DNA of 64,000 bases from Hydractinia symbiolongicarpus. Its lineage: Eukaryota > Cnidaria > Hydrozoa > Anthoathecata > Hydractiniidae. The stretch spans positions 7,752,001-7,816,000 of the forward strand of contig NC_079877.1 in assembly GCF_029227915.1 (NCBI RefSeq), read 5' to 3'. The notes under the pieces are model-generated. The model saw only the letters and a program-made list of their open reading frames with translations, did not search any database and was not told the origin of the DNA. Below are positions 38,331 to 53,300 of this stretch, piece after piece. The translations under genes were made by a program, and so were the position numbers. The first letter of the stretch is position 1. Each line of letters starts with the position of its first letter.

Positions 38331-41300
38331 TTAGTGATTTTCTTCCGATATTACTAAGTTGTATCGCTTTCAACAGAGAAACGATTGACTGTGGGACTTA
38401 ATTGAACTGATTTTGGACTTTGACCTGATAAATGTAATAAATGAGCCATTTTGACTAGAAGAAATAACATTCTCCGTAATTTGACATGATTGATGGAACT
38501 CACCGATTACACTGGGCGCTGTGGTAACGGTTTATTTATAAATTGAGATAAATAAGTCATTTTGTACTGTGGGACCAATCCTAGCCGTTATCGTGCGCTG
38601 AAGAAATAGAGACAGTTTCAAAAACTACATTTCATTGACTTTCTAACGGTGTCAATCCGTTTGAGTTAAAACAGTGGCGTCACATATTCGTACCAAAATG
38701 TATTTAGTGATTTTTTTCGGATATTCCTAAGTTGCATCGGTTTTAACAGTGAAACGATTGACTGTGGGAATTATTTGAACTGATTCAGGACTGTGACCTT
38801 ATAAATGTGATAAATGAGGGAAAGGGTCTCCAAGGAATAACATTATTCTTAATTTAACATGATTGCTGGAATTCAGCGATTACATTAGGCTCTGTGGTAG
38901 CCTTTTTTAAAAAATTTAGATAAATAAGTCATTTTTTACTGTGGGACCAATCCTAGCCGTTAGTTCGCGCTGAAGAAATAGAGACAGCTTCAAAAAGTAC
39001 ATTTCATTGACTTTCTAACGGTGTCAATCCGTTTGAGTTGCAACGGTTGGGTCACATATTCGTACCAACATGTATTTAGTGATATTTTTCCGATATTACT
39101 AAGTTGTATCGCTTTCAACAGTGAAACGATTGACTGTGGGACTTAGTTGAACTGATTTTGGAGTTTGACCTTATAAATGTCATAATTGAGTCATTTTGAC
39201 TACAAGAAATGACATTCTTCTTAATTTTACATGATTGCTGGAACTCAGCGATTACACTGGGCGCTGTGGTAGCGCTTTATTTAAATATTTAGATAAATAA
39301 GATTTTCTTACTGTGGGACCAATCCTGGCCGTTAGCACGCGCTGAAGAAATAAAGACATTCTCAAAAACTACATTTCATTGATTTCTTGGCGTATAATTC
39401 CGTTTGAGTTACAACGGTTGCGTCACATATTCGTACCAACATGTATTTAGCGAAAGTATTCGGATATTACTAGGTTGCATCGCTTTTAGCTGTGAAACGT
39501 TTGACTGTGCGACTTAATTGAACTGCTTTTGGATTTTGACCTTATAAATGTTGTAAGTGAGACAATTGCACTCCAAGAAATAACATTCTTCTTAATTTGG
39601 CATGATTGCTGGAACTCATCGATTACACTGGGCGCTGTGGTAGCGTTTTATTTAAAAATTAAGATAAATAAGTCTTTTTTTACTGTGGGACCAATCCTAG
39701 CAGTTATCGCGCGCTGAAGAAATAGAGACAGTTTCAAAAACCACATTTCATTGACTTTTTAACGGTGTCAATCCGTTTGAGTTACAACAGCTGCGTCACA
39801 TATTCGTACCAAAATGTATTTAGTGATTTTCTTCCGATATTACTAAGTTGTATCGCTTTTAACAGTGAAACGATTGACTGTGGGAATTATTTGAACTGAT
39901 TCAGGACTTTCACCTTATAAATGTAATAAATGAGCCATTTTGACTAAAAGAAATATCATTCTTCTTAATTTTACATGATTGCTGGAACTCAGCGATTACA
40001 CTGGGCGCTGTGGTAGCGCTTTATTTAAATATTTAGATAAATAAGATTTTCTTACTGTGGGACCAATCCTGGCCGTTAGCACGCGCTGAAGAAATAAAGA
40101 CATTCTCAAAAACTACATTTCATTGATTTCTTGGCGTATAATTCCGTTTGAGTTACAACGGTTGCGTCACATATTCGTACCAACATGTATTTAGCGAAAG
40201 TATTCGGATATTACTAGGTTGCATCGCTTTTAGCTGTGAAACGTTTGACTGTGCGACTTAATTGAACTGCTTTTGGACTTTGACCTTATAAATGTGATAA
40301 ATGAGTCATTTTGACTGCAAGAAATGACATTCTTCTTAGTTTGACATGATTGCTGGAACTCAGCGATTACACTGGGCGCTGTGGAAACACTTTATTTAAA
40401 AATTAAGATAAATAAGTCATTTTGTACTGTGGGACCAATCCTAGCCGTTTTAGCGCGCTGAAGAAATAGAGACAGTTTCAAAAACTACATTTCATTGACT
40501 TTCTAACGGTGTCAATCCGTTTGAGTTAGAACGGTTGCGTCACATAATCGTACCAGCATGTATTTAGTGATTTTCTTCCGATATTACTAAGTTGTATCGC
40601 TTTCAACCGTGAAACGAATGACTGTGGGAATTAATTGAACTGATTTTGGACTTTGACCTTATAAATGTAATAAATGAGCCATTATGACTAGAAGAAATAA
40701 CATTCTCCTTAATTTGACATGATTGCTGGAACTCAGCGATTACACTGGGCGCTGTGGTAGCGCTTTGTTTAAAAGTTAAGATAAATAAGTCATTTATTAC
40801 TGTGGAAACAATCCTAGCCGTTACCGCACGCTGAAGAAATAGAGACAGTTTCAAAAACTACATTTCATTGACTTTCTAACGGTGTCAATCCGTTTGAATT
40901 AAAACGGTTGCGTCACACATTCGTACCAACATGTATTTAGTGATATTTTTCCGATATTACTAAGTTGTATCGCTTTCAACAGTGAAACGATTGACTGTGG
41001 GACTTAGTTGAACTGATTTTGGACTTTGACCTTATAAATGTGATAAATGAGTCATTTTGACTACAAGAAATGACATTCTTCTTAGTTTGACATGATTGCT
41101 GGAACTCAGCGATTACACTGGGCGCTGTGGAAACGCTTTATTTAAAAATTAAGATAAATAAGTCATTTTGTACTGTGGGACCAATCCTAGCCGTTATCGC
41201 GCGCTGAAGAAATAGAGACAGTTTCAAAAACTACATTTCATTAACTTTCTAACAGTGTCAATCCGTTTGAGTTAGAACGGTTGCGTCACATAATCGTACC

Positions 41301-43100
41301 AGCATGTATTTAGTGATTTTCTTCCGATATTACTAAGTTGAATCGCTTTCAACAGAGAAACGATTGACTGTAGGACTTAATTGAACTGATTTTGGGCTTT
41401 GACCTTATAAATGTAATAAATGAGCCATTATGACTAGAAGAAATAACATTCTTCTTAATTTGACATGATTGCTGGAACTCAGCAATTACACTATGCGCTG
41501 TGGTAGCGCTTTGTTTAAAAGTTAAGATAAATAAGTCATTTATTACTGTGGAAACAATCCTAGCCGTTATCGCACGCTGAAGAAATTGAGACAGTTTCAA
41601 AAACTACATTTCATTGACTTTCTAACAGTGTCAATCCGTTTGAATTAAAACGGTTGCGTCACATATTCGTACCAACATGTATTTAGTAATTTCCTTCCGA
41701 TAATACTAAGTTGTATCGCTTTCAACAGTGAAACGATTGACTGTGGGACTTAGTTGAACTGATTTTAGACTTTGACCTTATAAATGTGATAAATGAGTCA
41801 TTTTAACTACAAGAAATGACATTCTTTTTAGTTTGACATGATTGATGGAACTCACCGATTACACTGGGCGCTGTGGTAACGCTTTATTAAAAAATTTAGA
41901 TAAATAAGTCATTTTGTACTGTGGGACCAATCCTAGCCGTTATCGCGCGCTGAAGAAATAGAGACAGTTTCAAAAACTACATTTCATTGACTTTCTAACG
42001 GTGTCGATCCGTTTGAGTTAAAACAGTTGCGTCACATATTTGTACCAAAATGTATTTAGTGATTTCCTTCCGATATTACTAAGTTGTATCGCTTTTAACA
42101 GTGAAACGATTGACCGTGGGAATTAATTCAATGATTCTGGACTGTGACCTAATAAATGTGATTAATGGGACAATTGGTCTCCAAGGAATAACATTCTTCT
42201 TAATTTGACATGATTGCTGGAATTCAGCGATTACATTAGGCTCTGTGGTAGCCTTTTTTAAAAAATTTAGATAAATAAGTCATTTTTTACTGTGGGACCA
42301 GTCCTAGCCGTTAGTTCGCGCTGAAGGAATAAAGACATTCTCAAAAACTACATTTCATTGATTTCTTGGCGGTATAATTCCGTTTGAGTTACAACGGTTG
42401 CGTCACATATTCGTAGCAACATGTATTTAGCAAAAGTATTCGGATATTACTAAGTTGCATTCCTTTTAACTGTGAAACGTTTGACTGTGCGACTTAATTG
42501 AACTGATTTTGGACTTTGACCTTATAAATGTTATAAGTAAGACAATTGGACTCCAAGAAATGACATTCTTCTTAATTTGACATGATTGCTGGAACTCAGC
42601 GATTACACTGGGCGCTGTGGTAGCGCTTTATTTAAAAATTAAGATAAATAAGTCTTTTTTTACTGTGGGACCAATCCTAGCCGTTATCGCACGCTGAAGA
42701 AACAGAGACAGTTTCAAAAACCACATTTCATTGACTTTCTAACGGTGTCAATCCGTTTGAGTTACAACAGTTGCGTCACATAATCGTACCAAAATTTATT
42801 TAGTGATTTTCTGCGGATATTCCTAAGTTGTATCGCTTTTAACAGTGAAACGATTGACTGTGGGAATTATTTGAACTGATTCAAGACTGTGACCTTATAA
42901 ATGTGATAAATGAGGGAAAAGGTCTCTAAGGAATAACATTCTTCTTAATTTAACATGATTGCTGGAATTCAGCGATTACATTAGGCTCTGTGGTAGCCTT
43001 TTTTTAAAAATTTAGATAAATAAGTCATTTTTTACTGTTGGACCCATCCTAGCCGTTAGTTCGCGCTGAAGAAATAGAGACAGCTTCAAAAAGTACATTT
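38300..43100 (+). repeat. Heterogeneous satellite monomers with a local 744-bp duplication
   Basis: Two markers occur twice at two-monomer spacing: TTCTTGGCGTATAATTCC (one G short of the usual GGCGGTATAA) at about 39,384 and 40,128, and CGCTTTTAGCTGTGAAACG at about 39,480 and 40,225. From 40,560 to 42,000 the types resemble the 10.4-13 kb dimer, with the AGAAATAAC and GACTTAGTTG forms alternating. A 2-bp loss is seen at 42,130 (TTCAATGATTCTGG for TTCAACTGATTCTGG). No gene is visible. Confidence 0.85.
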
Positions 43101-46100
43101 CATTGACTTTCTAACGGAGTCAATCCGTTTGAGTTACATCGGTTGCGTCACATATTCCCACCAACAGGTATTAACGATGTTTTTCTGATATTATTAGGTT
43201 GCATCGGTTCTAACAGTGAAACGATTGACTGTGGGATTTAATTGAACTAACTTTGGACTGTGACCTCATAAGTGTAATAAATGAGACAATTGGACTCCAA
43301 GAAAGAACATTCTTCTTAATTTGACATGATTGCCGGAACTCAGCGATTACACTGGGCGCTGTGGTAGCGCTTTGTTTAAAAGTTAAGATAAATAAGTCAT
43401 TTATTACTGTGGAAACAATCCTAGCCGTTATCACGCGCTGAAGAAGTAGAGACATTTTCAAAAACTACATTTCATTGACTTTCTAACGGTGTCAATCCGT
43501 TTAAGTTACAACGGTTAAGTCACATATTCGTACCAACATGTATTTAGTGATTTCCTTCCGATATTACTAAGTTGTATCGCTTTTAACAGTGAAATGATTG
43601 ACCGTGGGAATTAATTCAACTGATTCTGGACTGTGACCTTGTAAATGTGATTAATGCGCCAATTGGTCTCCAAGGAATAACATTCTTCTTAACTTGACAT
43701 GATTGCTGGAATTCAGCGGTTACATAAGGCTCTGCGGTAGCGCTTTATTTAAAAATTTAGATAAATAAGATTTTCTTACTGTGGGACCAATCCTGGCCGT
43801 TGGCACGAACTGAAGAAATAAAGACATTCTCAAAAACTACATTTCATTGATTTCCTGGCGGTATAATTCCGTTTGGGTTACAACGGTTGCGTCACATATT
43901 CGTACCAGCATGTATTTAGCGAAAGTATTCGAATATTACTAGGTTGCATTGCTTTTAACTGTGAAACGTTTGACTGTGCGACTTAATTGAACTGATTTTG
44001 GACTTTGACCTTATAAATGTTATAAGTGAGACAATTGGACTCCAAGAAATAACATTATTCTTAATTTGACAAGATTGCTGGAACTCAGCGATTACACTGG
44101 GCGCTGTGGTAGCGCTTTATTTAAAAATTAAGATAAATAAGTCTTTTTTTACTGTGGGACCAATCCTAGCCGTTATCGCGCGCTGAAGAAATAGAGACAG
44201 TTTCAAAAACCACATTTCATTGACTTTCTAACGGTGTCAATCTGTTTGAGTTACAACAGTTGCGTCACATATTCGTACCAAAATGTATTTAGTGATTTTC
44301 TTCGGATATTCCTAAGTTGTATCGCTTTTAACAGTGAAACGATTGACTGTGGGAATTATTTGAACTGATTCAGGACTGTGACCTTATAAATGAGATAAAT
44401 GAGGCAAAAAGTCTCCAAGGAATAACATTCTTCTTAATTTGACATGATTGCTGGAATTCAGCGATTACATTAGGCTCTGTTGTAGCCTTTTTTTAAAAGT
44501 TTAGATAAATAAGTCATTTTTTACTGTGGGACCAATCCTAGCCGTTAGTTCGCGCTGAAGAAATAGAGACAGCTTCAAAAAGTACATTTCATTGACTTTC
44601 TAACGGTGTCAATCCGTTTGAGTTACAACGGTTGGGTCACATATTCGTACCAACATGTATTAACGATTTTTTTCGGATATTACTAGGTTGCATCGGTTCT
44701 AACAATGAAACGATTGACTGTGGGATTTAATTGAACTAACTTTGGACTGTGACCTCATAAGTGTGATAAATGAGACAATTAGACTCCAAGAAAGAACATT
44801 CTTCTTAATTTGACATGATTGCCGGAACTCAGCGATTACACTGGACCCTGTGGTAGCGATCCATTTAAAAATTTAGATAAATAGGTCATTTTTACTGTGG
44901 GACCAATCATAGCCGTTAGCGCGCGCTGAAGATATAGAGACAGTTTCAAAAACTCCATTTCATTGACTTTCTGACGGTGTCAATCCGTTTAAGTTACAAC
45001 GGTTGCGTCACACATTCGTACCAACATGTATTTAACGAAAGTATTCGGATATTACTAGGTTGCATCGCTTTTAACTGTGAAACGTTTGATTGTGCGACTT
45101 AAATGAACTGATTTCGGACTTTGACCTTATAAATGTGATAAATGAGTCATTTTGACTACAAGAAATGACATTCTTCTTAGTTTGACATGATTGATGGAAC
45201 TCACCGATTACACTGGGCGCTGTGGTAACGCTTTATTTAAAAATTTAGATAAATAAGTCATTTTGTACTGTGGGACCAATCCTAGCCGTTATCGCGCGCT
45301 GAAGAAATAGAAAGAGTTTTAAAAACTACATTTCATTGACTTTCTAACGGTGTCAATCCGTTTGAGTTAAAACGGTTGCGTCACACATTCGTACCAACAT
45401 GTATTAAGTAATATTTTTCCGATATTACTAAGTTGTATCGCTTTTAACAGTGAAACGATTGACTGTGGGAATTATTTGAACTGATTCAGGACTGTGACCT
45501 TATAAATGTGATAAATGAGGGAAAAGGCCTCTAAGGAATAACATTCTTCTTAATTTAACATGATTGCTGGAATTCAGCGATTACATTAGGCTCTGTGGTA
45601 GCCTTTTTTTAAAAATTTAGATAAATAAGTCATTTTTTACTGTTGGACCAATCCTAGCCGTTAGTTCGGGCTGAAGAAATAGAGACAGCTTCAAAAAGTA
45701 CATTTCATTGACTTTCTAACGGTGTCAATCCGTTTGAGTTACATCGGTTGAGTCACATATTCCCACCAACAGGTATTAACGATGTTTTTCTGATATTATT
45801 AGGTTGCATCGGTTCTAACAGTGAAACGATTGCCTGTGGGATTTAATTGAACTAACTTTGGACTGTGACCTCATAAGTGTAATAAATGAGACAATTGGAC
45901 TCCAAGAAAGAACATTCTTCTTAATTTGACATGATTGCCGGAACTCAGCGATTACACTGGACCCTGTGGTCGCGATGCATTTAAAAATTTAGATAAATAA
46001 GTCATTTTTACTGTGGGACCAATCCTAGCCGTTAGCGCGCGCTGAAGATATAGAGACAGTTTCAAAAGCTCCATTTCATTGACTTTCTAACGGTGTCAAT

Positions 46101-49100
46101 CCGTTTGAGTTACAACGGTTGCGTCACACATTCGTACCAACATGTATTTAGTGATTTTTTTCCGATATTACTAAGTTGTATCGCTTTCAACGGTGAAACG
46201 ATTGACTGTGGGATTTAATTGACCTGATTTGGGACTTTCACCTTATAAATGTAATAAATGAGTCATTTTGACTACAAGAAATGACATTCTTCTTAGTTTG
46301 ACATGATTGATGGAACTCAGCGATTACACTGGGCGCTGTGGTAACGGTTTATTTATAAATTGAGATAAATAAGTCATTTTGTACTGTGGGACCAGTCCTA
46401 GCCGTTATCGCGCGCTGAAGAAATAGAGACAGTTTCAAAAACTCCATTTCATTGACTTTCTAACGGTGTCAATCCGTTTGAGTTAGAACGGTTGCCTCAC
46501 ATAATCGTACCAACATGTATTTAGTGATTTTCTTCCGATATTACTAAGTTGTATCGCTTTCAACAGCGAAACGATTGACTGTGGGACTTAATTGAACTGA
46601 TTTTGGACTTTGACCTTATAAATGTAATAAATGAGCCGTTTTGACTAGAAGAAATAACATTCTCCTTAATTTGATATGATTGATGGAACTCACCGATTAC
46701 ACTGGGCGCTGTGGTAACGGTTTTTTATAAATTGAGATAAATAAGTCATTTTGTACTGTGGGACCAATCCTAGCCGTTATCGCGCGCTGAAGAAATAGAG
46801 ACAGTTTCAAAAACTACATTTCATTGACTTTCTAACGGTGTCAATCCGTTTGAGTTACAACGGTTGCGTCACACATTCGTACCAACATGTATTTTGTGAT
46901 ATTTTTCCGATATTACTAAGTTGTATCGCTTTCAACAGTGAAACCATTGACTGTGGGACTTAATTGAACTAACTTTGGACTGTGACCTCATAAGTGTGAT
47001 AAATGAGACAATTGGACTCCAAGAAAAAACATTCTTCTTAATTTGACATGATTGCCGGAACTCAGCGATTACACTGGACCCTGTGGTAGCGATTCATTTA
47101 AAAATTTAGATAAATAAGTCATTTTTACTGTGGGACCAATCCTAGCCTTTAGCGCGCGCTGAAGATATAGAGACAGTTTCAAAAGCTCCATTTCATTGAT
47201 TTCTTGGCGGTATAATTCCGTTTGAGTTACAACGGTTGCGTCACATATTCGTACCAACATGTATTTACCGAAAGTATTCGGATATTACTAGGTTGCATTG
47301 CTTTTAACTGTGAAACGTTTGACTGTGCCACTTAATTGAACTGATTTTGGACTTTGACCTTATAAATGTTATAAGTGAGACAATTGGACTCCTGGAAATA
47401 ACTTTCTTCTTAATTTGACATGATTGCTGGAACTCAGCGATTACACTGGGCGCTGTGGTAGCGCATTATTTAAAAATTAAGATAAATAAGTCTTTTTTTA
47501 CTGTGGGACCAATCCTAGCCGTTATCGCGCGCTGAATAAATAGAGACACTTTCTAAAACTAATTTTCATTGATTTTCTAACGGTGTCAATCCGTTTGAGT
47601 TAAAACAGTTGCGTCACATATTCGTACCAAAATGTATTTAGTGATTTTTTTCGGATATTCCTAAGTTGTATTTGTTTTAACAGTGAAACGATTGACTGTG
47701 GGAATTATTTGAACTGATTCAAGACTGTGACCTTATAAATGTGAGAAATGAGGCAAAAGGTCTCCAAGGAATAACATTCTTCTCAATTTGACATGATTGC
47801 TGGAATTCAGCGGTTACATTAGGCTCTGCGTTAGCGCTTTATTTAAAAATTTAGATAAATAAGATTTTCTTACTGTGGGACCAATCCTGGCCGTTAGCAC
47901 GCGCTGAAGAAAAAAAGACATTCTCAAAAACTACATTTCATTGATTTCTTGGCGGTATAATTCCGTTTGAGTTACAACGGTTGCGTCACATATTCGTACC
48001 AACATGTATTTAGCGAAAGTATTCGGATATTACTAGGTTGCATTCCTTTTAACTGTGAAACGTTTGACTGTGCGACTTAATTGAACTGATTTTGGACTTT
48101 GACCGTATAAATGTTATAAGTGAGACAATTGGACTCCAAGAAATAACATTCTTCTTAATTTGACATGATTGCTGGAACTCAGCGATTACACTGGGCGCTG
48201 TGGTAGGGCTTTATTTAAAAATTAAGATAAATAAGTCTTTTTTTACTGTGGGACCAATCCTAGCCGTTATCGCGCGCTGAAGAAATAGAGACAGTTTCTA
48301 AAACCACATTTCATTGACTTTCTAACGGTGTCAATCCGTTTGATTTACAACAGTTGCGTCACATAATCGTACCAAAATGTATTTAGTGATTTTCTGCGGA
48401 TATTCCTAAGTTGTATCGCTTTTAACAGTGAAACTATTGACTGTGGGAATTATTTGAACTGATTCAGGACTGTGACCTTATAAATGTGTTAAATGAGGGA
48501 AAAGGTCTCCAAGGAATAACATTCTTCTTAATTTGACATGATTGCTGTAATTCAGCGGTTACAACAGGCTCTTCGGTAGCGCTTTATTTAAAAATTTAGA
48601 TAAATAAGATTTTCTTACTGTGGGACCAATCCTGGCCGTTACCATGCGCTGAAGAAATAAAGACATTCTCAAAAACAACATTTCATTGATTTCGTGGTGG
48701 TATAATGCCGTTTGAGTTACAACGGTTGCATCACATATTCGTACCAACATGTATTTAGCGAAAGTATTCGGATATTACTACGTTGCATCGCTTTTAACTG
48801 TGAAACGTTTGACTGTGCGACTTAATTGAACTGATTTTGAACTTTGACCTTATAAATGTTATAAGTGAGACAATTGGACACCAAAAAATACCATTCTTCT
48901 TAATTTGACATGATTGGTGGAACTAAGCGTATACACTGGACCCTGTGGTAGCGATTCATTTAAAAATTTAGATAAATAAGTCATTTTTACTGTGGGACCA
49001 ATCCTAGCCGTTAGCGCGTGCTGAAGATATAGAGATAGTTTCAAAAACTCCATTTCATTGACTTTCTAACGGTGTCAATCCGTTTGACTGACAACGGTTG

Positions 49101-50330
49101 CGTCACATAATCGTACCAACATGTATTTAGTGATTTTCTTCCGATATTACTAAGTTGTATCGCTTTCAACAGTGAAACGATTGACTGTGGGACTTAGTTG
49201 AACTGATTTTGGACTTTGACCTTATAAATGCATTAAATGAGCCATTTTGACTAGAAGAAATAACATTCTTCTTAATTTGACATGATTGCCGGAACTCAGC
49301 AATTACACTGGACCCTGTGGTAGCGATTCATTAAAAAATTTAAATAAATATGTCATTTTTACTGTGGGACCAATCCTAGCCGTTAGCGCGCGCTGAAGAT
49401 ATTGAGACAGTTTCAAAAACTCCATTTCATTGGCTTTCTAACGGTGTCAATCCGTTTGAGTTACAACAGTTGCGTCACACATTCGTACCAACATGTATTT
49501 TGTGATATTTTACCGATATTACTAAGTTGTATCGCTTTCAACAGTGAAACGATTGACTGTGGGACTTAATTTAACTAACTTTGGACTGTGACCTCATAAG
49601 TGTGATAAATGAAACAATTGGTCTCCAAGAAAGAACATTCTTCTTAATTTGACATGATTGCCAGAACTCAGCGATTACACTGGACCCTGTGGTAGCGATT
49701 CATTTAAAAATTTAGATAAATAAGTCATTTTTACTGTGGGACCAATCCTAGCCGTTAGCGCGCGCTGAAGATATAGAGAGAGTTTCAAAAGCTCCATTTC
49801 AATGATTTCTTGGCGGTATAATTCCGTTTGAGTTACAACGGTTGCGTCACATATTCGTACCAACATGTATTTAGCGAAATATTCGGATATTACTAGGTTG
49901 CATTGCTTTTAACTGTGAAACGTTTGACCGTGCGACTTAATTGAACTGATTTTGGACTTTGACCTTATAAATGTTATAAGTGAGACAATTGGACTCCAAG
50001 AAATAACTTTCTTCTTAATTTGAAATGATTGCTGGAACTCAGCGATTACACTGGGCGCTGTGGTAGCGCTTTATTTAAAAATTAAGATAAATAAGTCTTT
50101 TTTTACTGTGGGACCAATCCTAGCCGTTATCGCGCGCTGAAGAAATAGAGACAGTTTCTAAAACTAAATTTCATTGATTTTCTAACGGTGTCAATCCGTT
50201 TGAGTTAAAACAGTTGCGTCACATATTCGTACCAAAATGTATTTAGTGATTTTTTTCGGATATTCCTAAGTTGTATCGCTTTTAACAGTGAAACGATTGA
50301 CTGTGGGAATTATTTGAACTGATTCAGGAC
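43100..50330 (+). repeat. Heterogeneous satellite with the TATTAACGAT subfamily
   Basis: Monomers in which CAACATGTATTTAGCGAT is shortened to CAACATGTATTAACGAT or CAACAGGTATTAACGAT occur at about 43,163, 44,654 and 45,770. They continue at 50,606, 51,722, 52,838 and 54,328 to the right. The variant with TTCCCACCAACAGG recurs at 43,155 and 45,760 (about 2604 bp, seven monomers). A monomer of the ACACCA..TACCATTC type otherwise confined to 13.9-29.2 kb appears alone at 48,876. No higher-order period dominates. Confidence 0.84.
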
Positions 50331-53300
50331 TGTGACCTTATAAATGTGATAAATGAGGCAAAAGGTCTCCAAGGAATAACATTCTTTTTAATTTGACATT
50401 ATTGCTGGAATTCAGCGATTACATTAGGCTCTGTGGTAGCCTTTTTTTAAAAATTTAGATAAATAAGTCATTTTTTACTGTGGGGCCAATCCTAGCCGTT
50501 AGTTCGCGCTGAAGAAATAGAGACAGCTTCAAAAAGTACATTTCATTGACTTTCTAACGGTGTCAATCTGTTTGAGTTACAACGGTTGGGTCACATATTC
50601 GTACCAACATGTATTAACGATGTTTTTCTGATATTACTAGGTTGCATCGGTTCTAACAGTGAAACAATTGACTGTGGGATTTAATTGAACTAACTTTGGA
50701 CTGTGACCTCATAAGTGTGATAAATATGACAATTGGACTCCAAGAAAGAACATTCTTCTTAATTTGACATGATTGCCGGAACTCAGCGATTACACTGGGC
50801 GCTGTGGTAGCGCTTTGTTTAAAAGTTAAGATAAATAAGTCATTTATTACTGTGGAAACAATCCTAGCCGTTATCGCGCGCTGAAGAAGTAGAGACAGTT
50901 TTAAAAACTACATTTCATTGACTTTCTAACTGTGTCAATCCGTTTGAGTTACAACGGTTGCGTCACATATTCGTACCAACATGTATTTAGTGATTTCCTT
51001 CCGATATTACTAAGTTGTATCGCTTTTAACAGTAAAACGATTGACCGTGGGGATTAATTCAACTGATTCTGGACTGTGACCTTATAAATGTGATTAATGC
51101 GCCAATTAGTCTCCAAGGAATAACATTCTTCTTAATTTGACTTGATTGCTGGAATTCAGCGGTTACTTTAGGCTCTGCGGTAGCGCTTTATTCAAAAATT
51201 TAGATAAATAAGATTTTCTTACTGTGGGACCAATCCTGGCCGTTAGCACGCGCTGAAGAAATAAAGACATTCTCAAAAACTACATTTCATTGATTTCTTG
51301 GAGGTATAATTCCGTTTGAATTACAACGGTTGCGTCACATATTCGTACCAACATGTATTTAGCGAAAGTATTCGGATATTACTAGGTTGCATTCCTTTTA
51401 ACTGTGAAACGTTTGACTGTGCAACTTAATTGAACTGATTTTGGACTTTGACCTTATAAATGTGATAAATGAGGCAAAAGGTCTCCAAGGAATAACATTC
51501 TTTTTAATTTGACATTATTGCTGGAATTCAGCGATTACATTAGGCTCTGTGGTAGCCTTTTTTTAAGAATTTAGATAAATAAGTCATTTTTTACTGTGGG
51601 ACCAATCCTAGCCGTTAGTTTGCGCTGAAGAAATAGAGACAGCTTCAAAAAGTACATTTCATTGACTTTCTAACGGTGTCAATCTGTTTGAGTTACAACG
51701 GTTGGGTCACATATTCGTACCAACATGTATTAACGATGTTTTTCTGATATTACTAGGTTGCATCGGTTCTAACAGTGAAACGATTGACTGTGGGATTTAA
51801 TTGAACTAACTTTGGACTGTGACCTCATAAGTGTGATAAATATGACAATTGGACTCCAAGAAAGAACATTCTTCTTAATTTGACATGATTGCCGGAACTC
51901 AGCGATTACACTGGGCGCTGTGGTAGCGCTTTGTTTAAAAGTTAAGATAAATAAGTCATTTATTACTGTGGAAACAATCCTAGCCGTTATCGCGCGCTGA
52001 AGAAGTAGAGACAGTTTTAAAAACTACATTTCATTGACTTTCTAACCGTGTCAATCCGTTTGAGTTACAACGGTTGCGTCACATATTCGTACCAACATGT
52101 ATTTAGTGATTTCCTTCCGATATTACTAAGTTGTATCGCTTTTAACAGTAAAACGATTGACCGTGGGGATTAATTCAACTGATTCTGGACTGTGACCTTA
52201 TAAATGTGATTAATGCGCCAATTAGTCTCCAAGGAATAACATTCTTCTTAATTTGACTTGATTGCTGGAATTCAGCGGTTACTTTAGGCTCTGCGGTAGC
52301 GCTTTATTCAAAAATTTAGATATATAAGATTTTCTTACTGTGGGACCAATCCTGGCCGTTAGCACGCGCTGAAGAAATAAAGACATTCTCAAAAACTACA
52401 TTTCATTGATTTCTTGGCGGTATAATTCCGTTTGAATTACAACGGTTGCGTCACATATTCGTACCAACATGTATTTAGCGAAATTATTCGGATATTACTA
52501 GGTTGCATTCCTTTTAACTGTGAAACGTTTGACTGTGCGACTTAATTGAACTGATTTTGGACTTTGACCTTATAAATGTGATAAATGAGGCAAAAGGTCT
52601 CCAAGGAATAACATTCTTTTTAATTTGACATTATTGCTGGAATTCAGCGATTACATTAGGCTCTGTGGTAGCCTTTTTTTAAAAATTTAGATAAATAAGT
52701 CATTTTTTACTGTGGGACCAATCCTAGCCGTTAGTTTGCGCTGAAGAAATAGAGACAGCTTCAAAAAGTACATTTCATTGACTTTCTAACGGTGTCAATC
52801 TGTTTGAGTTACAACGGTTGGGTCACATATTCGTACCAACATGTATTAACGATGTTTTTCTGATATTACTAGGTTGCATCGGTTCTAACAGTGAAACGAT
52901 TGACTGTGGGATTTAATTGAACTAACTTTGGACTGTGACCTCATAAGTGTGATAAATATGACAATTGGACTCCAAGAAAGAACATTCTTCCTAATTTGAC
53001 ATGATTGCCGGAACTCAGCGATTACACTGGGCGCTGTGGTAGCGCTTTGTTTAAAAGTTAAGATAAATAAGTCATTTATTACTGTGGAAACAATCCTAGC
53101 CGTTATCGCGCGCTGAAGAAGTAGAGACAGTTTTAAAAACTACATTTCATTGACTTTCTAACCGTGTCAATCCGTTTGAGTTACAACGGTTGCGTCACAT
53201 ATTCGTACCAACATGTATTTAGTGATTTCCTTCCGATATTACTAAGTTGTATCGCTTTTAACAGTAAAACGATTGACCGTGGGGATTAATTCAACTGATT

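Noticed and set aside
39529-39717. A plus-strand 62-codon ORF
   Set aside because: It is an isolated occurrence in ordinary satellite monomers. Equivalent frames in neighbouring monomers are interrupted by stops.
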